Assembly: GCA_040905475.1 (NCBI GenBank)
Contig: JBBDRM010000065.1
Location: 1-36,737 of the forward strand
Length of the DNA: 36,737 bases
Direction: 5' to 3'
Source: Actinomycetota bacterium
GTDB taxonomy: Bacteria > Actinomycetota > AC-67
The position numbers were made by a program, and so were the translations under genes. Below the pieces are notes generated by a model, which made no database searches, was not told where the DNA came from, and saw only the letters and a program-made list of their open reading frames with translations. This document shows positions 6,724 to 13,733 of this stretch, piece by piece. Within the stretch, counting starts at the first letter, position 1. Every line of letters starts with the position of its first letter.

Positions 6724-7128
6724 CTAGGCCTCGACGACGATCGTGCCGATCATTCCGGCGCGGGCACCCGCCGAGGCGTGGAGCTTGCAGTAGTACGGGA
6801 CCTCGCCGGCCGTCTCGAACGTGAAATCGAAGCTCCCGCCGGAGGCGACCTGCTCCGAATCGAACTCCACCGGCGCCGTGGGCTCCGAGGTCGACGTGTG
6901 CGGCGCGGAGCCGACGGTGGTCCAGGTCACGGTCGTGCCGACCTTGATCGTGCAATTCTCGGGGACGAACTTCAGCTCGTCGTTCATCTCGATCGTGCCA
7001 TCACACACGGCGGCCGAGGGCGCTTCCGTCGGGCCGGCGGGCAGGCCGGTTGCCTTGTCGCTCGCGCACGCGGTTCCCAGGAGCGCGAGCGAGGCGATGA
7101 GCGTGAGGGCGTGAGCGAAACGGCGCAT
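6724..7128 (-). CDS. Cupredoxin lipoprotein 4, first gene of the operon
   Basis: A 134-residue lipoprotein (lipobox LGTAC) and the first cistron of the cupredoxin-bioB-bsaP operon. ATG 7128 has a strong ribosome binding site (AAAGGAG, 6 nt). The cupredoxin domain carries His in APHTSTSE and Cys/His/Met in YCKLHASAGARAGM, again a long Cys-to-Met loop. Unlike the other three it lacks the SHxxC...CM insertion and instead has Cys residues at the start of the domain (AVCDGT and ENCTIKV) that could pair. It is the most divergent paralogue and looks closest to ordinary plastocyanin/azurin-type proteins. Function (electron carrier or copper binder) is inferred from the fold. Confidence 0.88.
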   Translation of the reverse strand: MRRFAHALTLIASLALLGTACASDKATGLPAGPTEAPSAAVCDGTIEMNDELKFVPENCTIKVGTTVTWTTVGSAPHTSTSEPTAPVEFDSEQVASGGSFDFTFETAGEVPYYCKLHASAGARAGMIGTIVVEA

Positions 7129-7274
7129 CCAAGCTCCTTTCGAGATCTGAGGTGCGGCCAGCGTCGGGACCGCCGGCAGCGAAGCCGCCGGAATCCTACG
7201 TGAATCTCCCGATACGATGCTCGTGCGCTTGCGTTCCCACGTTTCCGGCGCGGAACCGCTGGTAGCCTGGGCTC
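7129..7274. promoter_or_regulatory. Divergent intergenic region, cupredoxin operon / aminotransferase
   Basis: This 146-bp region separates two divergent transcription units and must hold both promoters. On the plus strand TAGCCT (7263-7268) ends 6 nt before the aminotransferase ATG, which has no ribosome binding site, so a leaderless start is likely. On the minus strand TAGGAT (7198-7193) is a possible -10 that would give a leader of about 58 nt ending in the AAAGGAG site of the cupredoxin operon. No convincing -35 boxes were found for either. Confidence 0.35.
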
Positions 7275-8609
7275 ATGGACCCCAAAGACCTGCGCCGCGC
7301 CCTCGAGGAGTCCCAAGAGATGCTCGGCCTGATCATGGGGCCCGACCCCGACGAGGGCGCCCGGGACCTGATCGCAAAGCGCACCGTCGAGGACTACGAC
7401 GCCCACTACACGCCCGGCTTGGTCCGGTACCGCAAGGCCGTCACCGAGGCGGGCGACTTCGCCGCGATCGAGTGGACCGGCGAGGGAACAACGGTTCGTG
7501 ACCTCCACGGCCGCGAGTGGATCGACTGCCTCGGCGGCTACGGGATCTACAACCTGGGCATCCGCCATCCCGAGGTCATCGCCGCCGTGACGGCGCAGCT
7601 CCAGCGCAACCCGCTCCCGACCCAGGAGCTGCTCGACCCGGTGCGCGCGATGCTCTGCCGCCTGCTCGCCGACATCGCTCCCGGCGACATCTCGAACGCG
7701 TTCGTGTGCAACTCCGGCACCGAGGCGATGGAAGGCGCGATGAAAGTCGCACGCGTCTCCACCGGGAAGCCTGGGTTCGTCTGCGCGGAAGGCGCCTTCC
7801 ACGGCAAGACGCTCGGCGCCCTGTCGCTGATGGGCAAACCGCAGTTCCGCGAGCCGGTCGAGCCGCTGCTGGACGGCGTCCATCGCGTCCCATTCGGCGA
7901 CGCCGCGGCTGTCGAGTCGGTGCTCGAGTACCACGCCGACGAGATCGCCGCCGTCGTGATGGAGCCCATCCAAGGCGAAGCCGGCGCGGTCGTCCCGCCG
8001 GACGAGTACTGGCCGGCGTTGCGCGAGCTCTGCGACCGGTACAACGTGCTGCTCGTCGCGGACGAGGTGCAGACCGGCCTCGGACGAACGGGCGCGCTGT
8101 GGGCCGTCGATCACTGGGGGGTCGTACCCGACATCATCGCCGTGGCGAAGTCGCTCGGCGGCGGGGTCATGCCGGTCGGCGCGTTCATGGGACGCCCGCA
8201 CGTGTGGAAATCGCTCGAGGCGAACCCCTTCCTCCACACGTCGACATTCGGCGGGAATCCGCTCGCCTGCGCGGCATCCATCGCGTCGATCCACGTGACG
8301 CTTCGCGAGCGCCTGTGGGAGAAAGCCGCGAAGCACGGCGAACGTTTCATGAACGGACTGCGCGAGCTACGCAGGCGGTACCCAGACGTTCTCGTCGACA
8401 TCCGCGGCCGCGGACTGCTCATCGGTTTGGTGTTCCCTGATCACGAGATCGGGTATCGCGTGGCTGCCGGACTCTTCCGGCGGGGAATTCTCGTCGCCGG
8501 TACCCAGGTCTCAGCGACGACGATCCGCATCGAGCCGGCACTGGATATTTCCGACGAAATCGTCGAAACGGTACTTGCTCGTTTGAGCGAAGTATTGGCC
8601 GAGATCTAG
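7275..8609 (+). CDS. patA: Putrescine aminotransferase-like class III aminotransferase
   Basis: A 444-residue PLP-dependent aminotransferase. The cofactor lysine is K292 in AVAKSLGGGVMP; the PLP-binding CNSGTEA (145-151) and DEVQTGLGRTG (263-273) blocks are intact. Long stretches match what I recall of E. coli putrescine aminotransferase (YgjG/PatA), including the N-terminal YTPGLVRYRKAVT, IDCLGGYGIYNLG, TQELLDPVRAML and NPFLHTSTFGGNPLACAA, which go beyond general class III similarity. The reaction would move the amino group of putrescine to 2-oxoglutarate, giving 4-aminobutanal (cyclising to pyrroline). Acetylornithine, ornithine or other omega-amino substrates cannot be excluded. No polyamine genes flank it. 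Monocistronic or followed by weak read-through into the metalloprotease, which has its own promoter 13 nt downstream. Confidence 0.85.
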   Translation: MDPKDLRRALEESQEMLGLIMGPDPDEGARDLIAKRTVEDYDAHYTPGLVRYRKAVTEAGDFAAIEWTGEGTTVRDLHGREWIDCLGGYGIYNLGIRHPEVIAAVTAQLQRNPLPTQELLDPVRAMLCRLLADIAPGDISNAFVCNSGTEAMEGAMKVARVSTGKPGFVCAEGAFHGKTLGALSLMGKPQFREPVEPLLDGVHRVPFGDAAAVESVLEYHADEIAAVVMEPIQGEAGAVVPPDEYWPALRELCDRYNVLLVADEVQTGLGRTGALWAVDHWGVVPDIIAVAKSLGGGVMPVGAFMGRPHVWKSLEANPFLHTSTFGGNPLACAASIASIHVTLRERLWEKAAKHGERFMNGLRELRRRYPDVLVDIRGRGLLIGLVFPDHEIGYRVAAGLFRRGILVAGTQVSATTIRIEPALDISDEIVETVLARLSEVLAEI

Positions 8610-8621
8610 GCCGTACGACGG

Positions 8622-8650
8622 TTGACGAGGTAAGGCGCTCCACGTACCGT
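8622..8650 (+). promoter_or_regulatory. Sigma-70-like promoter of the M43 metalloprotease gene
   Basis: TTGACG (8622-8627) and TACCGT (8645-8650) are separated by 17 nt, the best -35/-10 pair in the window. The predicted start near 8657 gives a leader of about 49 nt that contains a perfect palindrome and ends in AGGGGGAG before ATG 8706. Confidence 0.55.
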
Positions 8651-8670
8651 ATCCAAACCGGAGTCGATCG

Positions 8671-8684
8671 CCGCTGATCAGCGG
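8671..8684. promoter_or_regulatory. Perfect 14-bp palindrome in protease 5' leader
   Basis: CCGCTGATCAGCGG is a perfect palindrome between the predicted transcription start and the ribosome binding site. It could be a binding site for a dimeric regulator or form a short RNA stem just upstream of the Shine-Dalgarno. Nothing in the window identifies a cognate regulator. Confidence 0.4.
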
Positions 8685-8705
8685 GGGAAAGAAGGGGGAG
8701 ATCGG

Positions 8706-9695
8706 ATGCGCTCACGCGTTCGTGTTCTGCTGTCCGTCATCGCACTCGCAGCCATGGTCGTACCGGGCGGCGCGAGCGCTTCCAAGCTTTCGGCGTTGGA
8801 CAAGGCCGTTGCCGCGATCGGTGCCGATCGCCTCTGTGATCCGGCAGAGGTTCACGCCGACTCCGTTTCCGGCGGTCATGAAGAGACCGACCTTCGTATC
8901 CGCAAGGGTGCGCGCGATACGGCGAAGGACCCGAACTCGGTCGCACCTTCCTCCACCACGGGTCGCGAGCCTCCGCCTCCGCCCGGAGGCGGCGTGCAGG
9001 GCGGGAACATCCCCGTGTACTTCCACGTGATCCAGGACAGCAACGGTGACGGCAACATCTCCGACGCCGTCATCGCCGAGCAGATCGACGTGATGAACGC
9101 CGCGTTCGACTTCTCCACGCTCGGTGCCGGTGAGAGTTGGACGTTCACGCTGGCCCAGACCACGCACACGCTCAATGCGCAGTGGTACCGGGCCACGCCC
9201 GGTTCCGGCGCTGAGACCCAGATGAAGAACGCGCTCCACGAGGGCTCCATGGACGACCTCAACGTTTACACCGGCATCAACAACGGTTCCCTTCTCGGGT
9301 GGGCGACCTTCCCAACCAAGGCGGGAGGAAGAGGTGGGGCGAACACCAAGGACGGCGTCGTGATCGCCAACGACTCCGTCCCGGGGGGAGGAGTCCCGAA
9401 CAACCCATATAACGAGGGCGACACACTCGTTCACGAGGTCGGACACTGGATGGGCCTGTACCACACCTTCCAAGGCGGCTGTACCGGCACGGGAGACTCG
9501 GTCGCGGACACGCCTGCCGAAGCACAGCCTGCGTTCGGCTGCCCGATCGGCCGCAACAGTTGCCTCCTTCAGGCGGGCGACGACCCGATCCACAACTTCA
9601 TGGACTACTCGGACGACTTCTGTATGTTCGAGTTCACGCCGGGTCAAGACGCGCGGATGGACACGCAGTACTCAGCGTTCCGGTTGAACAAGTAA
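8706..9695 (+). CDS. Secreted zinc metalloprotease, M43 (pappalysin/cytophagalysin)-like
   Basis: A 329-residue exported metzincin. A signal peptide (VRVLLSVIALAAMVVPGGAS, cleavage near residue 25) is followed by a propeptide-like region to about 95 with a Pro/Gly-rich end, then the catalytic domain. The zinc signature HEVGHWMGLYH is at 243-253 (His243, Glu244, His247, His253) and the Met-turn is NFMDYSDDFCM (Met299), both typical of family M43. Cys259, Cys279, Cys286 and Cys306 probably form disulfides. NIPVYFHVI and the DSNGDGNIS stretch (EF-hand-like, possible Ca binding) fit the family. Cys44 in the propeptide (RLCDPAEVH) might act as a cysteine-switch zinc ligand, but this is speculative. 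Strong ribosome binding site, own promoter, strong terminator. Confidence 0.9.
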   Translation: MRSRVRVLLSVIALAAMVVPGGASASKLSALDKAVAAIGADRLCDPAEVHADSVSGGHEETDLRIRKGARDTAKDPNSVAPSSTTGREPPPPPGGGVQGGNIPVYFHVIQDSNGDGNISDAVIAEQIDVMNAAFDFSTLGAGESWTFTLAQTTHTLNAQWYRATPGSGAETQMKNALHEGSMDDLNVYTGINNGSLLGWATFPTKAGGRGGANTKDGVVIANDSVPGGGVPNNPYNEGDTLVHEVGHWMGLYHTFQGGCTGTGDSVADTPAEAQPAFGCPIGRNSCLLQAGDDPIHNFMDYSDDFCMFEFTPGQDARMDTQYSAFRLNK

Positions 9696-9708
9696 GCGTG
9701 CCAGACCT

Positions 9709-9737
9709 CGAACGGGCGCCCTGGGGGCGCCCGTTCG
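9709..9737 (+). terminator. Strong intrinsic terminator after the metalloprotease
   Basis: A perfect 12-bp stem (CGAACGGGCGCC at 9709-9720, GGCGCCCGTTCG at 9726-9737) with a 5-nt loop begins 13 nt past the stop codon and is followed by CTTTCGGTGT. It also separates this gene from the convergent plsC. Confidence 0.85.
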
Positions 9738-9753
9738 CTTTCGGTGTCAAAGG

Positions 9754-10407
9754 CTAGCCGGCGGCGCGCCGGGGCTCGCGCGAGTGACGGTCGGGAACGA
9801 GCTCCTTGCCCGTGAGCGAAGCGATCGCATCCATCACCTCGTCGGTGAAGCGGCGGTACGCCTCGTGGGGATCCTCGCCGGTTCCGATCTTGAAGTAGAG
9901 AGCCGGCCCGAACCGAACCTCGACCTTGAGCGGCCGGGCCATGATCTTGCCCTTCGGGAGCGCCTCTAGCGTGTTGAGGACGCCGCACGGAACGACCCGC
10001 GCGCCACTCATCTCCGCGATGCGCGCGACGCCCGTGTACCCCTTGTAGACCCGACCGTCCGGGCTGCGCGTTCCTTCGGGGTAGATGCCGAATATCTTTC
10101 CGGCTCGGACGGTCTCGGCCGCTCGCTCGATGGCGACGTGCTCGGGCGCGTCGCGATTCACGGGGATCACGCCGACGCTCTTGAAGAACCACGCGACCTT
10201 CGGGGTCACCACGTATTCGATCTTGGCGAGCCAATAGATCGGCCGATTGACGATCCCCCCGACCACGACCGGGTCGAGCCCCGACTGGTGGTTGGACGCC
10301 AGGATCACGCCGCCCTTCCGTGGCAGGTTGTCTCGCCCGACGACCCGGATCCGCCAGTACAGACGGATGATCGGCGAGAGGACGACCCACCACGCCCGGT
10401 AGAACAT
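9754..10407 (-). CDS. plsC: 1-acyl-sn-glycerol-3-phosphate acyltransferase (PlsC family)
   Basis: A 217-residue PlsC-family acyltransferase that adds the second acyl chain to lysophosphatidate to give phosphatidate at the inner face of the membrane. The catalytic NHx4D motif is NHQSGLD (His40, Asp45) and the substrate-phosphate motif is YPEGTRSPDG (109-118); the VPCGV block that ends the substrate pocket is present. A hydrophobic N-terminal helix (WWVVLSPIIRLYW) may dip into the membrane. There is no Shine-Dalgarno, but a GATAAT -10 ends 7 nt before the ATG, so the mRNA is probably leaderless. An operator-like dyad overlaps this promoter. It is separated from the VWA gene by 56 nt. Sterol or lipid-modifying acyltransferase activity is an alternative. 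Confidence 0.88.
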   Translation of the reverse strand: MFYRAWWVVLSPIIRLYWRIRVVGRDNLPRKGGVILASNHQSGLDPVVVGGIVNRPIYWLAKIEYVVTPKVAWFFKSVGVIPVNRDAPEHVAIERAAETVRAGKIFGIYPEGTRSPDGRVYKGYTGVARIAEMSGARVVPCGVLNTLEALPKGKIMARPLKVEVRFGPALYFKIGTGEDPHEAYRRFTDEVMDAIASLTGKELVPDRHSREPRRAAG

Positions 10408-10414
10408 GAGCTGG

Positions 10415-10443
10415 ATTATCTACCAAATGGTAGAGAAAGTCAT
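10415..10443 (-). promoter_or_regulatory. plsC promoter
   Basis: On the minus strand ATGACT (10443-10438) and GATAAT (10420-10415) are separated by exactly 17 nt; the -10 matches the consensus at five of six positions. The -10 ends 7 nt before the plsC ATG, predicting a leaderless message. Confidence 0.55.
10419..10434. promoter_or_regulatory. Operator-like inverted repeat inside the plsC promoter
   Basis: TCTACCA-AA-TGGTAGA is a perfect 7-bp inverted repeat with a 2-bp centre that fills most of the spacer between the -35 and -10 boxes and touches the -10. This is where repressors of the TetR/GntR/MarR classes commonly bind. The cognate regulator is not in this window. Confidence 0.5.
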
Positions 10444-10463
10444 GGCGGCCGGTGGAGCGGGCC

Positions 10464-11816
10464 TTACACGACCCGGGAGATGAACTCCTCGAGCTGGCGG
10501 AGGTTGCGGACCTCGATCATCCCGTCCGCGTAGCGGGCGTACTCGGAGGAGATCGAGTCGCCGGTGTCCCAGTAGCGGACCGGCTCTGGGTTCAGCCAGT
10601 ACACGCGCCTGGCCTTCTGCTTGAGCGCCTTGAGCACCCACGCGGACGAGGCCCGATAGTTGTTGCGCGCATCTCCGAGCACGAGCACGCTCGCCCGCGG
10701 GCCCACCGATTCGCCGTAACGCTCCCAGAACCTCTCGAGCGAGGTGCCGTAGTCGGAGTGGCCGTCGAGCCAGACGACGTTGGCTTCGGCCTGCATCTTC
10801 TCGACGGCGTCGACGAAGTCCTCGTGCTCGAAGAAGTGGGTTACCTCATCGAGGGTGTCGACGAAAACGAACGACCGCACCCGCGTGAACTGCGCCTGGA
10901 ACGCGTGGACGAACATCAGGGTGAATCGAGCGAACGCCGAAACCGACCCGGAGATGTCGCAGAGGACGAACAGCTCCGGCCGGTGGGGTGTCTTGTTCTT
11001 GTAGCGGGTGTCGAAAGGCACGCCGCCGGTCGACAGGGAACGCCGCACCGTCTTGCGCACATCGAGGCGCCCGCGGCGCTGGTGCTTGCGGCGCATCGCC
11101 AGCCGCGTCGCGAGCTTGCGTGCGAGCGGGCGTATCGCGCGGCGCAGCTGCGCGATCTCGTCGCGGGTGGCGCGCACGAACTCCAGGTCCTCGGGGAGCG
11201 GCCGGACGCTGTGACGCGCGACGGCCTCGGGCCCGCGGTGCTCGGCGAGGCGGCGGCGCACCTCGGCGTCGATCTCCTCGCGGAAAGCCTTCACGCGCGC
11301 CTCGAACTCGTCCTTCCACATCTGACGCTCCAGCGCGGTGAGATCGTCGCGGCCGGACAGCTCGTCCATCAGGCGGCGCATCATCGCGTCGAGGTCGACC
11401 ACGCGGAACACGCGGTACTGGAAGTACGGGCTGCCGCCCTGCTGCGACTCCACGCGTCCGAACTGGGCCACCGCCCGCCGCGCCATGTCGCGCATGGCCG
11501 ACCCGTCGCCGGCCAGCAGCGCGCGGAAGAGATCTTCGAGATATTCCTCGGGGCCGGTCTGCGGATCTTCGCTGTCGCGGGCGTCGGTCGCCTCGGGGTT
11601 GGGCCCGGCGCCGAAGTACAGGTCGAACAGGACGTCGAACGCTTGCATGTGCGCCTCGCTCTTCACCATCGTGGTGGCGAGCGCCGCCCGGAAGGCCTCG
11701 CGATCCTCGAAGGGGATGTGTCCGAGGGCGCGGAGCGCGTCGATGTTCTCGCTCGCGGCCACCGGCACGCCCGCGTTCCGCAACGCGTGCGTGAAGTCGA
11801 GGAGGCGCGTCAGCAT
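10464..11816 (-). CDS. VWA domain protein, CoxE-like
   Basis: A 450-residue protein of the VWA/CoxE class that works with MoxR AAA+ ATPases. The C-terminal half is a von Willebrand A domain with the metal-ion-dependent adhesion motif D287-I-S-G-S291 (FVLCDISGSVSAF) and later DYGTSLERF and LVLGDARNNY strands. The N-terminal 200 residues are helical, and a basic Arg-rich patch (about 230-262, RRKHQRRGRLDVRKTVRR) precedes the VWA domain. MoxR/VWA pairs act as chaperone-like remodelling machines for metalloenzyme or complex maturation; the client here is unknown (no carbon monoxide dehydrogenase genes nearby). ATG 11816 lies 4 nt after the stop of the DUF559 gene, and the MoxR gene is upstream on the same strand. 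Confidence 0.85.
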   Translation of the reverse strand: MLTRLLDFTHALRNAGVPVAASENIDALRALGHIPFEDREAFRAALATTMVKSEAHMQAFDVLFDLYFGAGPNPEATDARDSEDPQTGPEEYLEDLFRALLAGDGSAMRDMARRAVAQFGRVESQQGGSPYFQYRVFRVVDLDAMMRRLMDELSGRDDLTALERQMWKDEFEARVKAFREEIDAEVRRRLAEHRGPEAVARHSVRPLPEDLEFVRATRDEIAQLRRAIRPLARKLATRLAMRRKHQRRGRLDVRKTVRRSLSTGGVPFDTRYKNKTPHRPELFVLCDISGSVSAFARFTLMFVHAFQAQFTRVRSFVFVDTLDEVTHFFEHEDFVDAVEKMQAEANVVWLDGHSDYGTSLERFWERYGESVGPRASVLVLGDARNNYRASSAWVLKALKQKARRVYWLNPEPVRYWDTGDSISSEYARYADGMIEVRNLRQLEEFISRVV

Positions 11817-11820
11817 CCGC

Positions 11821-12774
11821 TCAAGCGTACCGGCTGAGCGCCCGGCGTACCCACGCCACGACGTCGTCGGGGGCCTCCTCGAGGTGCTTCGCGGTGATCC
11901 TCAGCACGAGCCAGCCCATCGCTTGGATCGCGTTCGCTCGGGCGCGGTCGTCGTCGAACGCGCGACGGTCGGCGTGGTAACGGAAGCCGTCGACCTCGAT
12001 GGCCACTCGCTGCTCGGGGTACGCGAAGTCCAACCGGGCGATGAATCGGTCGCCGTCGCGGAGGATGTACTGGATCCGTGGCTGGGGGAGATCGGCAGCC
12101 CTTACCAGGCGAAGGAAGTCGTCCTCAAGATGGCTTTCCGTGATGCCGCGGTCCATGCGCGCATCGACGAGCCTCCTCAGCGCCCGCCACCCCCGGTGCC
12201 TCTTCCTGTGAGGGTCTTGGAGCCACGAGTCGAGGAACCGGAGCGTTACGAGGCGACGGCGCAAGGCATCGTCGAGAGCGCGCTCGACGACCCGTTCTGG
12301 TACTACCGTGGGCAGGTCCAGGAGCGTACGAGCCGGCGTCGTGACGGGGATCCCGTCTATCCCGGTGATGTCATCCGGCGGGATCGGGTCTGGAGTCGAG
12401 TGAACGATCACCGAAGACGACGCTCGGCGATTGCGATTCCTGGGAACCGTGATCTCCAAGGTCGCTCGGGCGAAACCGGGGAAAGCACGAAGCGCGGCCG
12501 CAGATCGATGCGACAACGCAGCGCCTCCTCCGAAGTGGAGACAGGCGGCCATCGCTTGCTGCCATTTCGACTGTGGTGAACCCGCGAGCCGGTAGACGCC
12601 GCGATAGACGGCCTCCCAACGGCACGAGGCGAGCCGCCAGCGAACCTCGCCACGTGTGACCCCACACGCCGTGGCTTGCGCTCGCGTGATGAGCCCGTGT
12701 TGGCGGCCGGCGATGCGTGCGACGCGCCGGTCAACGGATCGCCGTGTGTGATTCTGGTCGTATGACGCCCTCAA
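11821..12774 (-). CDS. DUF559 endonuclease-like protein with AbiEi-type N-terminal domain
   Basis: A 317-residue protein of a kind common in actinobacteria. The N-terminal region (RQHGLITRAQATACGVTRGE, then WEAVYRGVYRLAG, residues 25-65) resembles the winged-helix of AbiEi-type antitoxins. The C-terminal region (about 210-310) is DUF559, a Vsr-like PD-(D/E)xK nuclease fold with Glu214/Glu217, Asp249 (ARLDFAYPEQRVA), and Glu260/Asp262 in AIEVDGFRYH. The motif residues look intact, but no activity is established for the family. It sits between moxR and the VWA gene. The only start consistent with the family N-terminus is TTG 12774, which has no ribosome binding site and lies within a 12-bp inverted repeat. 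It may be a mobile or defence-linked insert rather than part of the MoxR system. Confidence 0.8.
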   Translation of the reverse strand: MRASYDQNHTRRSVDRRVARIAGRQHGLITRAQATACGVTRGEVRWRLASCRWEAVYRGVYRLAGSPQSKWQQAMAACLHFGGGAALSHRSAAALRAFPGFARATLEITVPRNRNRRASSSVIVHSTPDPIPPDDITGIDGIPVTTPARTLLDLPTVVPERVVERALDDALRRRLVTLRFLDSWLQDPHRKRHRGWRALRRLVDARMDRGITESHLEDDFLRLVRAADLPQPRIQYILRDGDRFIARLDFAYPEQRVAIEVDGFRYHADRRAFDDDRARANAIQAMGWLVLRITAKHLEEAPDDVVAWVRRALSRYA

Positions 12775-12784
12775 TCACACACGG
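12742..12784. repeat. 12-bp perfect inverted repeat across the DUF559 gene start
   Basis: CCGTGTGTGATT (12742-12753) and AATCACACACGG (12773-12784) are perfect reverse complements 19 nt apart, and the right arm contains the TTG start codon. It could be an operator bound by the gene's own winged-helix domain or an RNA stem that hides the start. Confidence 0.55.
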
Positions 12785-12851
12785 ATACCACGATTCGCGG
12801 CTTGGAGGGGTCGGTGCGTGACCGGATAGCGGCGCTCGGGTCAGATCGCGG

Positions 12852-13733
12852 TTAGTTGTTCCTCGGGTCCGGCTGGATCTTCAGGTGTCCACCGACCTTC
12901 TCGATGTCGGTCTGGAACTTCAGGAGGACGCTGAGCGTGCGGCGCGCGACGTCCTCGTCCATCTCGGTCACGCCCAGGTGCAGCAGCGTCCGAGCCCAGT
13001 CGAGCGTCTCCGCGATCGACGGCGCCTTCTTCAGCTCCATCGTCCGCATCGAGCGCACGAGCCGCACGATCTGGTCGGCGAGCATCTCCGGGACCTCGGG
13101 CACGCGCGTGAGCACGATCGCCTTCTCGCGCTCGAGGTCGGGGTAGTCCAAGTAGAGGTATAGGCACCGGCGCTTCAGCGCCTCGGACAGCTCGCGGGTG
13201 TTGTTGGAGGTCAGGAAGACGAACGGGATCTGCTTGGCGACCACCGTTCCCATCTCGGGGATCGTGACCTGGAAGTCCGACAGGAGCTCGAGCAGAAGGC
13301 CTTCGAACTCGAAGTCGGTCTTGTCGATCTCGTCGACCAGGAGCACCGTCGGCTCGGCGGTACGGATCGCCGCGAGCAGCGGCCGCTCGAGCAGGAAGTC
13401 CTCGGAGAAGATGTTCGTCTCAACCTCTTCCCACGACTGCTCGCGGCCGCCCTCGGCCTGGATCCGCAGGAGCTGCTTCTTGTAGTTCCACTCGTAGAGC
13501 GCCTTCGCTTCGTCGACACCTTCGTAGCACTGCAGGCGGATCAGCTTCGAGCCGGTCGCGCCGGCGACGGCTTTCGCGAGCTCGGTCTTTCCCGTCCCGG
13601 CCGGGCCTTCGACGAGCACGGGCTTGCCGAGCCGGTCGGCCAGGAACACGACGGTCGCGATCGATTCATCGGAGAGGTAGTCGGTTTCACCCAGCCGCTT
13701 GACGACTTCCTCGGGCGAATCGAAGCGGTTCAT
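12852..13733 (-). CDS. MoxR-family AAA+ ATPase
   Basis: A 293-residue AAA+ ATPase of the MoxR group. Walker A is GPAGTGKT (43-50), Walker B LLVDEID (131-137), and sensor 1 FLTSNNTRELSEALKRRC matches the family, including the arginine finger region. MoxR ATPases cooperate with VWA proteins to insert cofactors or activate complexes; the CoxE-like VWA protein two genes downstream is the likely partner. ATG 13733 overlaps the stop of the DinB-like gene (ATGA), so it is translationally coupled to the proBA-dinB chain. The downstream gap of 77 nt to the DUF559 gene could hold a separate promoter. Confidence 0.92.
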   Translation of the reverse strand: MNRFDSPEEVVKRLGETDYLSDESIATVVFLADRLGKPVLVEGPAGTGKTELAKAVAGATGSKLIRLQCYEGVDEAKALYEWNYKKQLLRIQAEGGREQSWEEVETNIFSEDFLLERPLLAAIRTAEPTVLLVDEIDKTDFEFEGLLLELLSDFQVTIPEMGTVVAKQIPFVFLTSNNTRELSEALKRRCLYLYLDYPDLEREKAIVLTRVPEVPEMLADQIVRLVRSMRTMELKKAPSIAETLDWARTLLHLGVTEMDEDVARRTLSVLLKFQTDIEKVGGHLKIQPDPRNN

